A stretch of 8,612 nucleotides of DNA from Nitrospirota bacterium (GCA_021788515.1 JAJYKN010000030.1:1-8612), one strand, 5' to 3'; positions 1 through 6,889 are shown, counted from the stretch's first letter. Notes: generated by a model from the letters alone, not told the origin. Made by a program: numbers and translations.

Positions 1-2
1 GC

Positions 3-1208
3 GGGGACCTTGGGCTTTTTAACAGGCTCTTCAGGGATTTTCGCAGCGCCGGCCCTGCTTTTTTCTTGCGGCAGCGGTTCTTTCTTTATTGCCGGCGCCG
101 TTGCCCGGATAGCGGTTTTTGCGAGCGGCGGTTTTTCTTCCAGCAAGGGCATCCCGGCATCGAGGCCTTCAAAGGCGATTTCATCGGTCTGCGCGGGCTC
201 CTCGGGCAAGGGGGACGCTTCGAATGCAGGCGGAGCGACGGCTGGTTCCGGCGACAATATGTCATCCAGGCTGACTTCGGGAAGCGATACCTCGGGCGGG
301 GATGGTTTTGCCTGCCTCGGCTGTTCCGCGAGGGCCTCTGAAGGAACAGGCGGCATGCCGAGTTTCGCGCGGACTGCGCTGTTGTTCGGATCGAGGGACA
401 GCGCCGACCGGAGGACGGAATCGGCCTCTTCCTTCATGTTTTTCGATGCATAGAGATCGGCCAGCGCCAGTGCTTGGGCAGCCGCTTTGGATAGATTCCC
501 CTGCTCACGATAGACATCCTGCAGCCGCATGCGGACCTGGGGACTTTCCGGATATTTGAGGGCCATGGCCTCGAGTTGCTCGAGCGCTTTGGCGGCAAGG
601 CCGTATTTGGCGAGCACGTCGATTTCCGTGAAGGCCTCGTTGATCGCCGGATTTTCCTCGAGAATTGACAGCGCGGCCGCAGGAGGCCTGGCAGCAGGTT
701 TTTCCTGGGCCGCGGTTATCGGTTCTTTGACGATCTCCGGTTCGGGAGGCGGAGCGGCGGACAGCGTTGCCTCAAGCTGTTCAAGGAGTGCCTTGGCCTC
801 CTGCAGATCGGGTGCAAGTTCCAGCGCCCGGTTCAGGAACGCTTTGGCGCCGCCCCGGTCGTTGGTCTCAGTGAGGATTTCCGCTGCCTGCAGGAATGTT
901 GCGGCCGCATCCTGGTTGCGCCCGACGGAACGATAAAATTCGGCCAGTTTTTGGCGGGCAGGAATATATTCCGGGACCTGGGCCACGAACGCCTTGAGGA
1001 TGTTCTCCGCTGCGCTGCTGTCTCCTTCCGCGGTCTTCGCCTCGGCGATTAACGCAGTCTCGGCAAGGGCTTTGTGGTCGTCCTTTTTCCCCAGGTGGAT
1101 CTTGACCAGTTTTTCCCGCAGGTCCGTCCGCGTGGCGTCATTGGCGAGAATTTTCCCCATGACCTGCTCGGCTTCCGGTTCTTTCCCGGCTTTCAGCAGG
1201 GCTTCGAG
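3..1208 (-). CDS. Continuation of the TPR protein frame downstream of the amber codon (partial, runs off left edge)
   Basis: Reading on in the same frame after TAG 1209-1211, I translated every codon down to position 3 and found about 402 sense codons and no further stop. The first 190 or so residues are more TPR-like helical hairpins (for example KLAEFYRSVGRNQDAAATFL and GGAKAFLNRALELAPDLQEA). A Pro/Ala/Glu linker follows, then further TPR-like helices (KALEQLEAMALKYPESPQVR, SALSLDPNNSAVRAKLG), then a low-complexity tail rich in P, E, A and K with a tandem PEVSL-PEVSL. Because the TPR pattern continues across the TAG, this is best read as the C-terminal part of one gene, split by a nonsense change, read through, or affected by a base error. 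If translated separately, the first ATG is at 1158-1160, with no convincing ribosome binding site. The true C-terminus lies outside the window. Confidence 0.7.
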
Positions 1209-1931
1209 CTAGGTATCGGCGATCTCCCTGCTGGACGGGTCGCTTTCAAAGGCGGGCTTCAGCGCCTTGCAGGCTTCGCTGAATTTCCCCTCCTGAAGAT
1301 ACAGCATGCCGGCCTTATGATAGACCGCTTTGTTGCCGGGGTCGAGAGCCAGCACTTTCTCGAACAATTGGCGCGCGTCCTTGAAGGCGTTCTTGGACAT
1401 GTGCACTTCCGCCGCAGCAAGATAGGCCTTGCTCGCTTCGGAGGCCATGCTTTCTTTTGCATACATGTCTCCGAGCTTGACGCGGAACGCGATGTTGGCG
1501 GGGTTCAAGTCGGCCATCTTTTGATAGATGCCGAGGGCCTTTGCCGTATCTTTCTGCTGCGTATAGTGGTCGGCGACGATTTTATAGCTTTCCAGAGCGT
1601 TACCGGTAAGGCCTTTTTCCGCGTTCAGGTCTCCGAGGGAGAGGTGGACTTCGATTTGCTTGGGGTCAATGTTCAGGACTTTTTTGTAGAGAGCGATCGC
1701 CTTGGAGGTAAACCCGTCTGCGGCCAGCAGATCGGCGGCTTTCCTGTAGGCGTCGACAGCGTCGGCCTTGGAGTCTTTTTTCAGGCAGAGATCGCCTATC
1801 GTATTGAAGATATTGGGGTCGTTCGGTGATTCCTTGAGGAGCTTTTTCCACTCGGCAATCGCTTTGTCGAACTGACCCTTGGCAGCGAACTTCTGAGCTT
1901 CCTTGGAGATCGTATTTTTATCGATTGCCAT
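1209..1931 (-). CDS. TPR-repeat protein, N-terminal 240 residues (ends at an in-frame amber codon)
   Basis: Predicted soluble protein made almost wholly of tetratricopeptide repeats, helical hairpins that act as protein-protein scaffolds; no enzymatic motif or signal peptide is seen. Repeats run from about residue 8 to 235. Typical units are KGQFDKAIAEWKKLL followed by SPNDPNIFNTIGDL, SKAIALYKKVLNIDP, and DARQLFEKVLALDPGNKAVY, with the usual small/aromatic/proline spacing. The start MAIDKNTISKEAQ is at the first ATG of the frame and resembles the N-termini of long TPR proteins I recall from Deltaproteobacteria. The product stops at TAG (1209-1211) in the middle of a repeat series, after SSREIADT, and the same frame then stays open to the window edge. 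The protein is therefore probably the front part of a much longer one. A promoter-like sequence lies just upstream, divergent from def. Partners and role are unknown. Confidence 0.85.
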   Translation of the reverse strand: MAIDKNTISKEAQKFAAKGQFDKAIAEWKKLLKESPNDPNIFNTIGDLCLKKDSKADAVDAYRKAADLLAADGFTSKAIALYKKVLNIDPKQIEVHLSLGDLNAEKGLTGNALESYKIVADHYTQQKDTAKALGIYQKMADLNPANIAFRVKLGDMYAKESMASEASKAYLAAAEVHMSKNAFKDARQLFEKVLALDPGNKAVYHKAGMLYLQEGKFSEACKALKPAFESDPSSREIADT

Positions 1932-1938
1932 ACCCTTA

Positions 1939-1968
1939 AAAATACCATAAAGCTTATCGGAGTGTCAA
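1939..1968 (-). promoter_or_regulatory. Candidate sigma70-type promoter for the TPR gene
   Basis: On the minus strand a perfect TTGACA (1968 to 1963) is followed after 18 bases by TATTTT (1944 to 1939), a 4/6 match to the -10 consensus. Transcription would begin only a few bases before the ATG at 1931, so the leader would be very short. The only Shine-Dalgarno-like sequence, AAGGG at 1937-1933, lies one base from the ATG, too close for a normal site. The -35 is strong and the -10 is weak. Confidence 0.4.
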
Positions 1969-2068
1969 CAAGGTTCCTTCCAGCGGGAGGGAAAATCAGG
2001 TGTTTTTTGAAGCGAGTAAGCATCTTCTGTCTTGATTTCCGACGGGAATCATGTTACAAATGAACACC

Positions 2069-2587
2069 ATGGCTATTCGAGAAATACGCATGTATCCCGA
2101 CCCGGTGCTCCGTCATAAAACGGCCCGGGTGGAAAAAATCGACAGTTCACTCGATCGGCTGATCGATGACATGGTGGCAACCATGCACGCTGCGCCGGGC
2201 GTCGGTCTTGCCGCCAACCAGGTTGGGATCCCGCTTCAGCTGGCGGTGATCGACATCAGTTCCCGGGAAAACGAGGGACAGCGCCATCCTCTCCTCGTGA
2301 TCATCAACCCCGAGCTCCTTTCCCTGGAAGGGGCCGTCGCTGAAGAGGAAGGGTGTCTCAGTATCCCGGACTACGCCGAGAAGGTGAAGCGCGCGGCAAA
2401 AGTCAAAGTCCGCGCCCAGGACCGGACCGGAAAACCTTTTGAAATCGAGGCGGAAGGACTCCTGGCAAAGGCCCTGCAGCATGAAATCGATCATTTGAAC
2501 GGTCTGCTCTTCGTGGATCGCTTAAGCCCCCTCAAAAAAAATATCTTTAAACGAAGATACAAGAAGTTTGCGGTGGAGAAAGAGTAG
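2069..2587 (+). CDS. def: Peptide deformylase
   Basis: Removes the N-formyl group from the initiator methionine of nascent proteins at the ribosome exit, reversing the action of Fmt, whose gene follows. From the chosen start the protein has 172 residues, normal for a bacterial type 1 enzyme. All three family motifs are present: motif 1 GVGLAANQ (44-51), motif 2 EEGCLSIP with metal ligand Cys96, and motif 3 HEIDHLNG with ligands His138 and His142 and catalytic Glu139. Motif 1 has Asn where Pro or Thr is more usual (AANQ), a tolerated variant. The start MAIREIRMYPDPVLR matches family N-termini. In-frame ATGs also lie at 2051 and 2060, and a GGGA at 2044-2047 is better spaced for 2060, so a three-residue N-terminal extension is possible. 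The gene is first in a plus-strand run and divergent from the TPR gene. Confidence 0.97.
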   Translation: MAIREIRMYPDPVLRHKTARVEKIDSSLDRLIDDMVATMHAAPGVGLAANQVGIPLQLAVIDISSRENEGQRHPLLVIINPELLSLEGAVAEEEGCLSIPDYAEKVKRAAKVKVRAQDRTGKPFEIEAEGLLAKALQHEIDHLNGLLFVDRLSPLKKNIFKRRYKKFAVEKE

Positions 2588-2651
2588 CGTGCAACACCTC
2601 CCGATGCCCGCACGCCGCATTTCCGGGAATATTCCAAACAGCAAAGAGCGA

Positions 2652-2686
2652 CGGCAGCAAACCGAAAATCCGGAATGTTGCTGCCG
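2652..2686 (+). other. Hairpin-forming inverted repeat in the def-fmt spacer
   Basis: CGGCAGCAA (2652-2660) and TTGCTGCCG (2678-2686) are perfect 9-base complementary arms around a 17-base loop. The 145-base spacer between def and fmt also holds a 10-base palindrome GGAATATTCC (2626-2635). No T-run follows the hairpin, so it does not look like an intrinsic terminator. It could be an RNA processing or stability element between two co-transcribed genes, or chance. Confidence 0.4.
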
Positions 2687-2732
2687 GGACCTGGAGCGCA
2701 TGCGGATTGTGCACTTGTGATGCGGAACTTTT

Positions 2733-3692
2733 ATGAAACTTGTTTATCTGGGGACTCCGCAGTTTGCCGTGGAGCCGCTCCGCGCCCTGGCTGCGGCAGG
2801 TCATGAGATCGCCGGGGTGGTCACGCGGAGTGACAAGCCGGCGGGCAGGGGACGGAGCCTGACCGCGCCGCCGGTCAAGGTCGTTGCAGAGGGGATGCGG
2901 GTCCCCGTATTCCAGCCGCCGCGGGTGCGGGAGCCGGCGTTCGTCGATCAACTGCGGACGATCGATCCCGAGGTCATTGTCGTGGCTGCCTACGGCCAGA
3001 TCCTCCCGAAGGAAATCCTGACGCTCCCCAAATACGGATGCATCAATATCCATGCCTCGCTTTTGCCGCTCTACCGCGGGGCCGCCCCGATCAATTGGGC
3101 GATCATTCGCGGCGAGGCGCGGACCGGCATCACGATCATGAGGATGGACGAGGGAATGGATACGGGCGCGATCCTGCTCCAGGAGAGCATCCCGATCGAT
3201 CCTGCGGACACGGCCGGGACAATGACCGGGAAGCTCGCGGTCGTAGGCGCACGGCTCATTGTTGCCGCGCTTCCGCTCATCGCGGAAGGAAAGCTGCAGC
3301 CGGTCGCACAGGACGAATCGCGGGCGACCCTGGCGCCGCTGCTCAAAAAAGAGAACGGCCTTATTGATTGGAACCTTTCTGCCGTCGAGATTCATGATCG
3401 CGTCCGGGGCCTTTCGCCCTGGCCGGGGGCGTACACCTTTCTCGACGGGAAAATGGTGAAAATCATTGAGTCCGAACCGCGAAGCGGCGCGGGCGAGCCC
3501 GGGCTGTTGTACGAACGGGACAGGAACACCCTGGAAGCCGGCACCGGCAAGGGACTGCTTCGCATCAAGAGCATCCAGCCGGAGAGCAAGAAGCCGATGA
3601 TCGCCGGGGATTTCCTGCGCGGCCATCGGGGGATTGAAGGGAAGAAATTCGAAATAAAAAGCATCAAATCTCAAGCACCAAATCACCAATAA
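2733..3692 (+). CDS. fmt: Methionyl-tRNA formyltransferase
   Basis: Transfers a formyl group from 10-formyltetrahydrofolate to Met-tRNA(fMet), making the initiator tRNA used in bacterial translation. The 319-residue length is normal. The N-terminal catalytic Rossmann domain opens MKLVYLGTPQFA and contains the loop KPAGRGR (35-41), which contacts tRNA in this family. It also holds the catalytic set Asn105 and His107 (INIHASLLP) and Asp143 (EGMDTGAIL), corresponding to N106, H108 and D144 of the E. coli enzyme, with LYRGAAPINW between them. The C-terminal OB-fold domain follows from about residue 207 (GLIDWNLSA, LSPWPGAYTFLDG). The start ATG has a weak GGA at 2724-2726. After residue 307 the last dozen residues (IKSIKSQAPNHQ) are encoded by AT-rich intergenic-type repeat sequence and look like a replaced or extended C-terminus; the core domains are intact. 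Pairs functionally with def upstream. Confidence 0.97.
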   Translation: MKLVYLGTPQFAVEPLRALAAAGHEIAGVVTRSDKPAGRGRSLTAPPVKVVAEGMRVPVFQPPRVREPAFVDQLRTIDPEVIVVAAYGQILPKEILTLPKYGCINIHASLLPLYRGAAPINWAIIRGEARTGITIMRMDEGMDTGAILLQESIPIDPADTAGTMTGKLAVVGARLIVAALPLIAEGKLQPVAQDESRATLAPLLKKENGLIDWNLSAVEIHDRVRGLSPWPGAYTFLDGKMVKIIESEPRSGAGEPGLLYERDRNTLEAGTGKGLLRIKSIQPESKKPMIAGDFLRGHRGIEGKKFEIKSIKSQAPNHQ

Positions 3693-3790
3693 GCACCAGG
3701 CAACAAATTCAAAGTTCCAAACTTTTAGGAAATTGTATTTTGGCGTTTGGAATTTATTTGTGATTTGGGATTTCTCATTTGGAATTTTAA
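3650..3790. repeat. AT-rich imperfect inverted repeat (CAAATC/AATTCCAAA type) spanning the fmt 3' end and the spacer
   Basis: Base composition changes sharply from GC-rich coding to AT-rich at about 3648 and back at about 3796. The core is TTCCAAAC (3715-3722) paired with GTTTGGAA (3745-3752). Outer parts also pair imperfectly: AAATCACCAATAA at 3680-3692 matches the complement of TTATTTGTGATTT near 3755-3766, and words of the CAAATC/CCAAAT kind recur on both sides. It resembles the CAAATTCCAAATCACAAAT-like intergenic repeats I recall from uncultured Desulfobacterota and Nitrospirota genomes. It includes the fmt stop codon and the last fmt codons. Function is unknown; a transcript would fold into a long weak hairpin. 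Confidence 0.65.
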
Positions 3791-3795
3791 CGACC

Positions 3796-4575
3796 ATGTC
3801 CGAACCCAAAAAAAGAATTTTCATCGGCCTTATCGTCTTTACGGTATTTCTGATCGCCGCGATCACGGTTGCGCTTTACCTGATCCCCTATATCGGGCTC
3901 AGGAACATTCACCCCCTTGCGCCGGAGATCGTGTGCCTTACGATGAGCGCGGCGCTCGGCGCCCTGATTCTCGGCGTGGGCCTGCTCATCCTGACCCTGA
4001 TTCGCGGCAAGGAAATCTTCTTTGCCGCGCGGCTCCGGGGCATCGTGATCGAAGTGCTCTTTCCCATCATGATCGTGGTGGGCAAGCTCCTCGGAATCTC
4101 GAAGGAAAAGATCCAGCAGTCTTTTGTGGAGGTGAACAATCTCCTGGTCATGGCCAAGTGCCGCGACAGCAAACCGCAGCGGATCCTGCTGCTCATGCCC
4201 CATTGTCTTCAGTTCAATGATTGCGCCATCAAGATCACGACCGACGCCGGCAAATGCCAGGCCTGCGGCAAGTGCAAGATCAAGGACCTGGTCATGCTCG
4301 CAAAGAAATATCACGTGCACCTTTCCGTGGCCACCGGCGGCACGCTTGCGCGCAGACGAGTGGCGGAGGCGAAGCCCCAGGCCATCATCGCCGTCGCCTG
4401 CGAGCGGGACCTGACCTCCGGCATCCAGGACGCCTACCCGCTGCCGGTGATCGGGATCCTGAACGACCGTCCTTTCGGGCCGTGTTTTAATACGAGCGTT
4501 GACATCTCCAAGGTTGCGGAAGCGCTCGAATTTCTCGCCAATGGCAGCAAAGAGCTTTGTGAATCCCCGGGATAA
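3796..4575 (+). CDS. DUF116-family membrane protein with cysteine-rich domain
   Basis: Protein of unknown function, 259 residues. Two strongly hydrophobic segments near residues 8-34 and 45-69 should be membrane helices, and a third hydrophobic stretch (about 82-100) may lie on or in the membrane. The C-terminal half is probably cytoplasmic and carries the DUF116-type cysteine pattern: Cys122, MPHC (137), DC (143), KCQACGKC (154, 157, 160), ACERDL (202) and GPC (230). The CxxCxxC group suggests a bound Fe-S cluster or zinc, which is inference. The family commonly sits with fmt and rsmB in Deltaproteobacteria (recalled), so a link to translation or to a shared promoter is possible. The start MSEPKKR at 3796 was chosen because upstream in-frame codons, including a TTG at 3733, lie in repeat sequence. 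Only a weak GGA (3781-3783) precedes it. The 3' end overlaps rsmB by 35 bases. Confidence 0.88.
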   Translation: MSEPKKRIFIGLIVFTVFLIAAITVALYLIPYIGLRNIHPLAPEIVCLTMSAALGALILGVGLLILTLIRGKEIFFAARLRGIVIEVLFPIMIVVGKLLGISKEKIQQSFVEVNNLLVMAKCRDSKPQRILLLMPHCLQFNDCAIKITTDAGKCQACGKCKIKDLVMLAKKYHVHLSVATGGTLARRRVAEAKPQAIIAVACERDLTSGIQDAYPLPVIGILNDRPFGPCFNTSVDISKVAEALEFLANGSKELCESPG

Positions 4576-5887
4576 ACCCAGAGAACAGGCGCTGGAGATC
4601 CTCCGGAGCGTCGAGGACGGCGGGTTTGTCGACCCGCTTCTCGATCATAGCCGGGAGGTATTTGACGCGCGGGACAGCGCTTTTATTCTGGAGCTTGTTT
4701 ACGGGACGCTCCGGAACCGGGCGTGGCTGGATTGGGTCCTGAATCTGTTCTCGGCGCAGCCCGTGGCAAAGACCGATGTCCGGACCCGGAACATCCTCCG
4801 GCTCGGCGCCTATCAACTGCTGCTTCTTGACCGGGTCCCGCCGAGCGCGGCAATCAACACGTCCACCGAGCTGGCGAAAGCCTTCGGGAAAAAACAGGGC
4901 TACGTGAACGGCCTGCTCAGAAACCTGGACCGGAAACGGAGCTCGATATCCGAGCCTCGGTTCAGCGAGCCGGCAAAAAGGCTCGCTGTTCTCTATTCCC
5001 ACCCCGAGTGGCTTGTCCGGCGTTGGCTCACGCGGTTCGGTGCGGAACAGGCGGAAACGCTGCTGCGCGGGAACAACCGGCCTGCGCCGCTGGTGATCAG
5101 GACGAACACCCTCAAGGCGACGCGGGACGAGCTTAAGGCAGCGCTCGTTTCCCAGGGCGCTCAAGCAGTCGAAACGAACTACTCCGATATCGGTCTCGAA
5201 ATCCTCTCGTCTCCGGGCATCCGAACGCTCGATGCCTATCAGCAGGGCTTCTTCATGGTGCAGGACGAGGCTGCCCAGCTCGTGGGCCGGATGCTTGCTC
5301 CCGCACCCGGAGAAACCGTACTGGATGCCTGCGCCGCGCCCGGAGGAAAGGCAACCCATGTAGCCGAGCTCATGCAGAACCGCGGAACGATCGTTGCGCT
5401 TGAGATCGATCGGACGCGCATGAACAGGATCGTAGAGAACAGCCTGCGGCTCGGCAGCACGATCATTACTCCCACGGTGGGGGATGCCGCGCTCTATCAG
5501 GAGGGAGGCTTTGACAAGATTCTGATCGATGCGCCGTGCTCCGGCTTAGGCGTGCTCAGGCGGCATCCCGACGGCAGGTGGAGCAAGGGCGAGCAGACGA
5601 TCCGGGAGCGCCAACGGCTCCAGTCCAGGATCCTTGAAAACTGCGCCAAGCTCCTGAGGCCGGGCGGGGCAATGGTCTACGCCACCTGCAGTACGGAGCC
5701 GGAAGAAAATGAAGACGTGGTTCAGGCATTTCTTTCCGGACCGGGCACGCGGTTTGTCATCGATGACGCACGACGATGGCTGCCGAAGCCGGCACAAGGG
5801 CTGGTGGACGAACACGGATTTTTTCATACCTACCCCCGTGCGTTCGGGATGGACGGGTTTTTCGGCGTGCGAATGATAAAAAAGTAG
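4541..5887 (+). CDS. rsmB: 16S rRNA m5C967 methyltransferase RsmB (Sun/Fmu)
   Basis: S-adenosylmethionine-dependent enzyme that methylates C967 of 16S rRNA (E. coli numbering). From the chosen ATG it has 448 residues, close to family length. An N-terminal NusB-like RNA-binding domain spans about residues 8-145 (REQALEILRSVEDGGF, ELVYGTLRNRAWLDWVL, NILRLGAYQLLLLDRVP). The catalytic Rossmann domain has motif I DACAAPGGK (262-270) for SAM binding, motif IV DAPCSGLG with Cys333, and motif VI YATCST with Cys383. These two cysteines are the usual release and nucleophile pair of RNA m5C methyltransferases. The start overlaps the end of the DUF116 gene by 35 bases, consistent with translational coupling. 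A TTG 14 codons upstream is also in frame but lacks family similarity. The neighbouring fmt and def agree with the classic def-fmt-rsmB cluster. Confidence 0.97.
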   Translation: MAAKSFVNPRDKPREQALEILRSVEDGGFVDPLLDHSREVFDARDSAFILELVYGTLRNRAWLDWVLNLFSAQPVAKTDVRTRNILRLGAYQLLLLDRVPPSAAINTSTELAKAFGKKQGYVNGLLRNLDRKRSSISEPRFSEPAKRLAVLYSHPEWLVRRWLTRFGAEQAETLLRGNNRPAPLVIRTNTLKATRDELKAALVSQGAQAVETNYSDIGLEILSSPGIRTLDAYQQGFFMVQDEAAQLVGRMLAPAPGETVLDACAAPGGKATHVAELMQNRGTIVALEIDRTRMNRIVENSLRLGSTIITPTVGDAALYQEGGFDKILIDAPCSGLGVLRRHPDGRWSKGEQTIRERQRLQSRILENCAKLLRPGGAMVYATCSTEPEENEDVVQAFLSGPGTRFVIDDARRWLPKPAQGLVDEHGFFHTYPRAFGMDGFFGVRMIKK

Positions 5888-5951
5888 GGTCGAGGGGCAT
5901 GGGGCCGGTGCAAGGAATATCCTGATATGTGCGCCGCTGTTCGAGAAGTTC

Positions 5952-5979
5952 TTGCATCTTATTTCCTATGTGGTAAAAT
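5952..5979 (+). promoter_or_regulatory. Candidate extended -10 promoter for the PASTA protein gene
   Basis: TGGTAAAAT (5971-5979) fits an extended -10 element (TGn plus TAAAAT, 5/6 to consensus). A weak -35 TTGCAT (5952-5957) lies 16 bases upstream of the hexamer. It sits in the 92-base gap after rsmB. The -10 abuts the ATG at 5980, so transcripts would start inside that codon region and favour the ATG at 5992 with a leader of only a few bases. This suggests the PASTA gene can be transcribed independently of rsmB. Confidence 0.45.
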
Positions 5980-5991
5980 ATGGGCTCTGCT

Positions 5992-6708
5992 ATGAAGCGG
6001 TTTATGAAGGGCCTCGGCATATTTCTGGCACTTATCGGCGTCGGCATCGTGAGCGCTTTTGCGGTTGTTGCGCTGCTCTTGCGCCAGGAAGAAGTGCGCG
6101 TGCCCGACCTGACGGGCCAGGACATCGTTTCCGTGATCGAAACGGTCGCTCAGCAGGGCCTGCAGCTTAAGGTGGACCGGCGGGAGCCCAATCCCACCCT
6201 GCCGCGGGACTCGGTTATTTCGCAATCGCCCCCGCCGGGAAGCGGCATCAAAAAGGGACGGCAGATCCATGTCGTCATCAGCCAGGGACCGAGCGAATTG
6301 CTTGCCCCGAAACTGATCGGAGAAAACTTTCGCAGGGCCGATATCCTGGTCCGGCAGGCGGGTTTCATTACCGGAGACATCTCCCGCGTGTTTTCCGAAA
6401 ACGTGGACCGGGATATCGTCATTGCCCAGTATCCGCAGTACGGCAGTTCGCTCGAGAAGGGCGGCACGATCACCATGCTCGTGAGCTCCGGGAAAAGGCC
6501 CGATCTTCTGGTCATGCCGAAGCTCCTGGGGAAAAAGGCAGAAGAGGCGCTCCGGATCGTGGACCGCATGGAATTGCAGCATCGGGTTATTACGCGGGCA
6601 AGAGCGGACAAGTCGCCGGGCACGGAGCGGACCGTTATCAGCCAGAAGCCCGGCGCGGGGTATCCGGTTTCCGCCGATGCCACGGTCGACATTGTGGTAA
6701 GCAAATAG
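5992..6708 (+). CDS. Membrane-anchored protein with three PASTA domains
   Basis: A 238-residue protein with one N-terminal hydrophobic helix (about residues 8-30) flanked by Lys/Arg (MKRFMKG), so the rest should lie on the outer face of the cytoplasmic membrane. Three PASTA domains follow in tandem: about 34-98 (VRVPDLTGQ to VVISQG), 101-167 (APKLIGENF to MLVSSG) and 171-238 (VMPKLLGKK to DIVVSK). Each has the pattern of an opening P-x-L-x-G, a central SQ-PP-G or equivalent (ISQSPPPGSG, IAQYPQYGSS, ISQKPGAG), and a closing hydrophobic strand. PASTA domains in other proteins bind peptidoglycan fragments or beta-lactams and are usually attached to Ser/Thr kinases or PBPs. Here there is no kinase or transpeptidase domain, so a cell-wall sensing or scaffold role is inference only. 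An in-frame ATG at 5980 would add four residues. No clear Shine-Dalgarno precedes either start. Confidence 0.9.
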   Translation: MKRFMKGLGIFLALIGVGIVSAFAVVALLLRQEEVRVPDLTGQDIVSVIETVAQQGLQLKVDRREPNPTLPRDSVISQSPPPGSGIKKGRQIHVVISQGPSELLAPKLIGENFRRADILVRQAGFITGDISRVFSENVDRDIVIAQYPQYGSSLEKGGTITMLVSSGKRPDLLVMPKLLGKKAEEALRIVDRMELQHRVITRARADKSPGTERTVISQKPGAGYPVSADATVDIVVSK

Positions 6709-6750
6709 GAACTAAGGAATCAAATTCTACTCAAAACGGCAAGAATATTT

Positions 6751-6847
6751 TCGCGCGGAGACGCGGAGGCGCAGAGAAAAGCACTGCTTTTGGCTTTTAA
6801 CCTCTGAAAGATTTGACGTTCTCAGCGTGCTCTGCGGCTCTGCGCGA
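6751..6847. repeat. GC-rich imperfect palindromic repeat in the PASTA-rpe spacer
   Basis: Left arm TCGCGCGGAGACGCGGAGG begins at 6751. The reverse complement of the sequence ending at 6847 reads TCGCGCAGAGCCGCAGAGC, which matches at 15 of these 19 positions. Similarity continues for about 28 bases per arm, through GAGAA. The centre (about 6779-6818) is more AT-rich (GCTTTTGGCTTTTAACC). Within the arms a GCGGAG/GCAGAG word repeats. It fills over half of the 181-base spacer. I recall similar CGCAGAGACGCGGAG repeats scattered through spacers in several bacterial phyla. Function is unknown; the RNA could form a long hairpin. Confidence 0.7.
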
Positions 6848-6889
6848 GATCGGTTTTTATTCCGGTTTGTCCGGGTTAGGAATAACAAC

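Noticed and set aside
10..1829. Several plus-strand open frames opposite the TPR gene
   Set aside because: Low-complexity Ser/Gly/Ala products typical of antisense reading of a TPR gene; the minus frame shows clear TPR units throughout.
2007..2036. Promoter for def (TTGAAG with a weak -10 near TCTTGA)
   Set aside because: The -10 match is too poor to support; a promoter is expected in 1970-2050 but I cannot place it.
3733..3795. TTG-initiated N-terminal extension of the DUF116 protein
   Set aside because: These 21 codons lie in AT-rich inverted-repeat sequence; the ATG at 3796 precedes a normal charged N-terminus and membrane helix.
2547..3866. Long minus-strand open frame (439 codons) opposite fmt
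   Set aside because: The plus strand encodes a complete Fmt with all catalytic motifs; the antisense product has Arg/Asp-rich shadow composition and begins in repeat sequence.
4499..4540. TTG start of RsmB 14 codons upstream
   Set aside because: No family similarity in the added residues; the ATG at 4541 gives a standard N-terminus.
4487..5359. Minus-strand open frame opposite rsmB
   Set aside because: Shadow of the GC-biased rsmB codons; no domain and no start signal.
6827..6889. N-terminal extension of Rpe by 21 codons
   Set aside because: Begins inside the palindromic repeat; AGGAA at 6878-6882 and family N-termini support the ATG at 6890.
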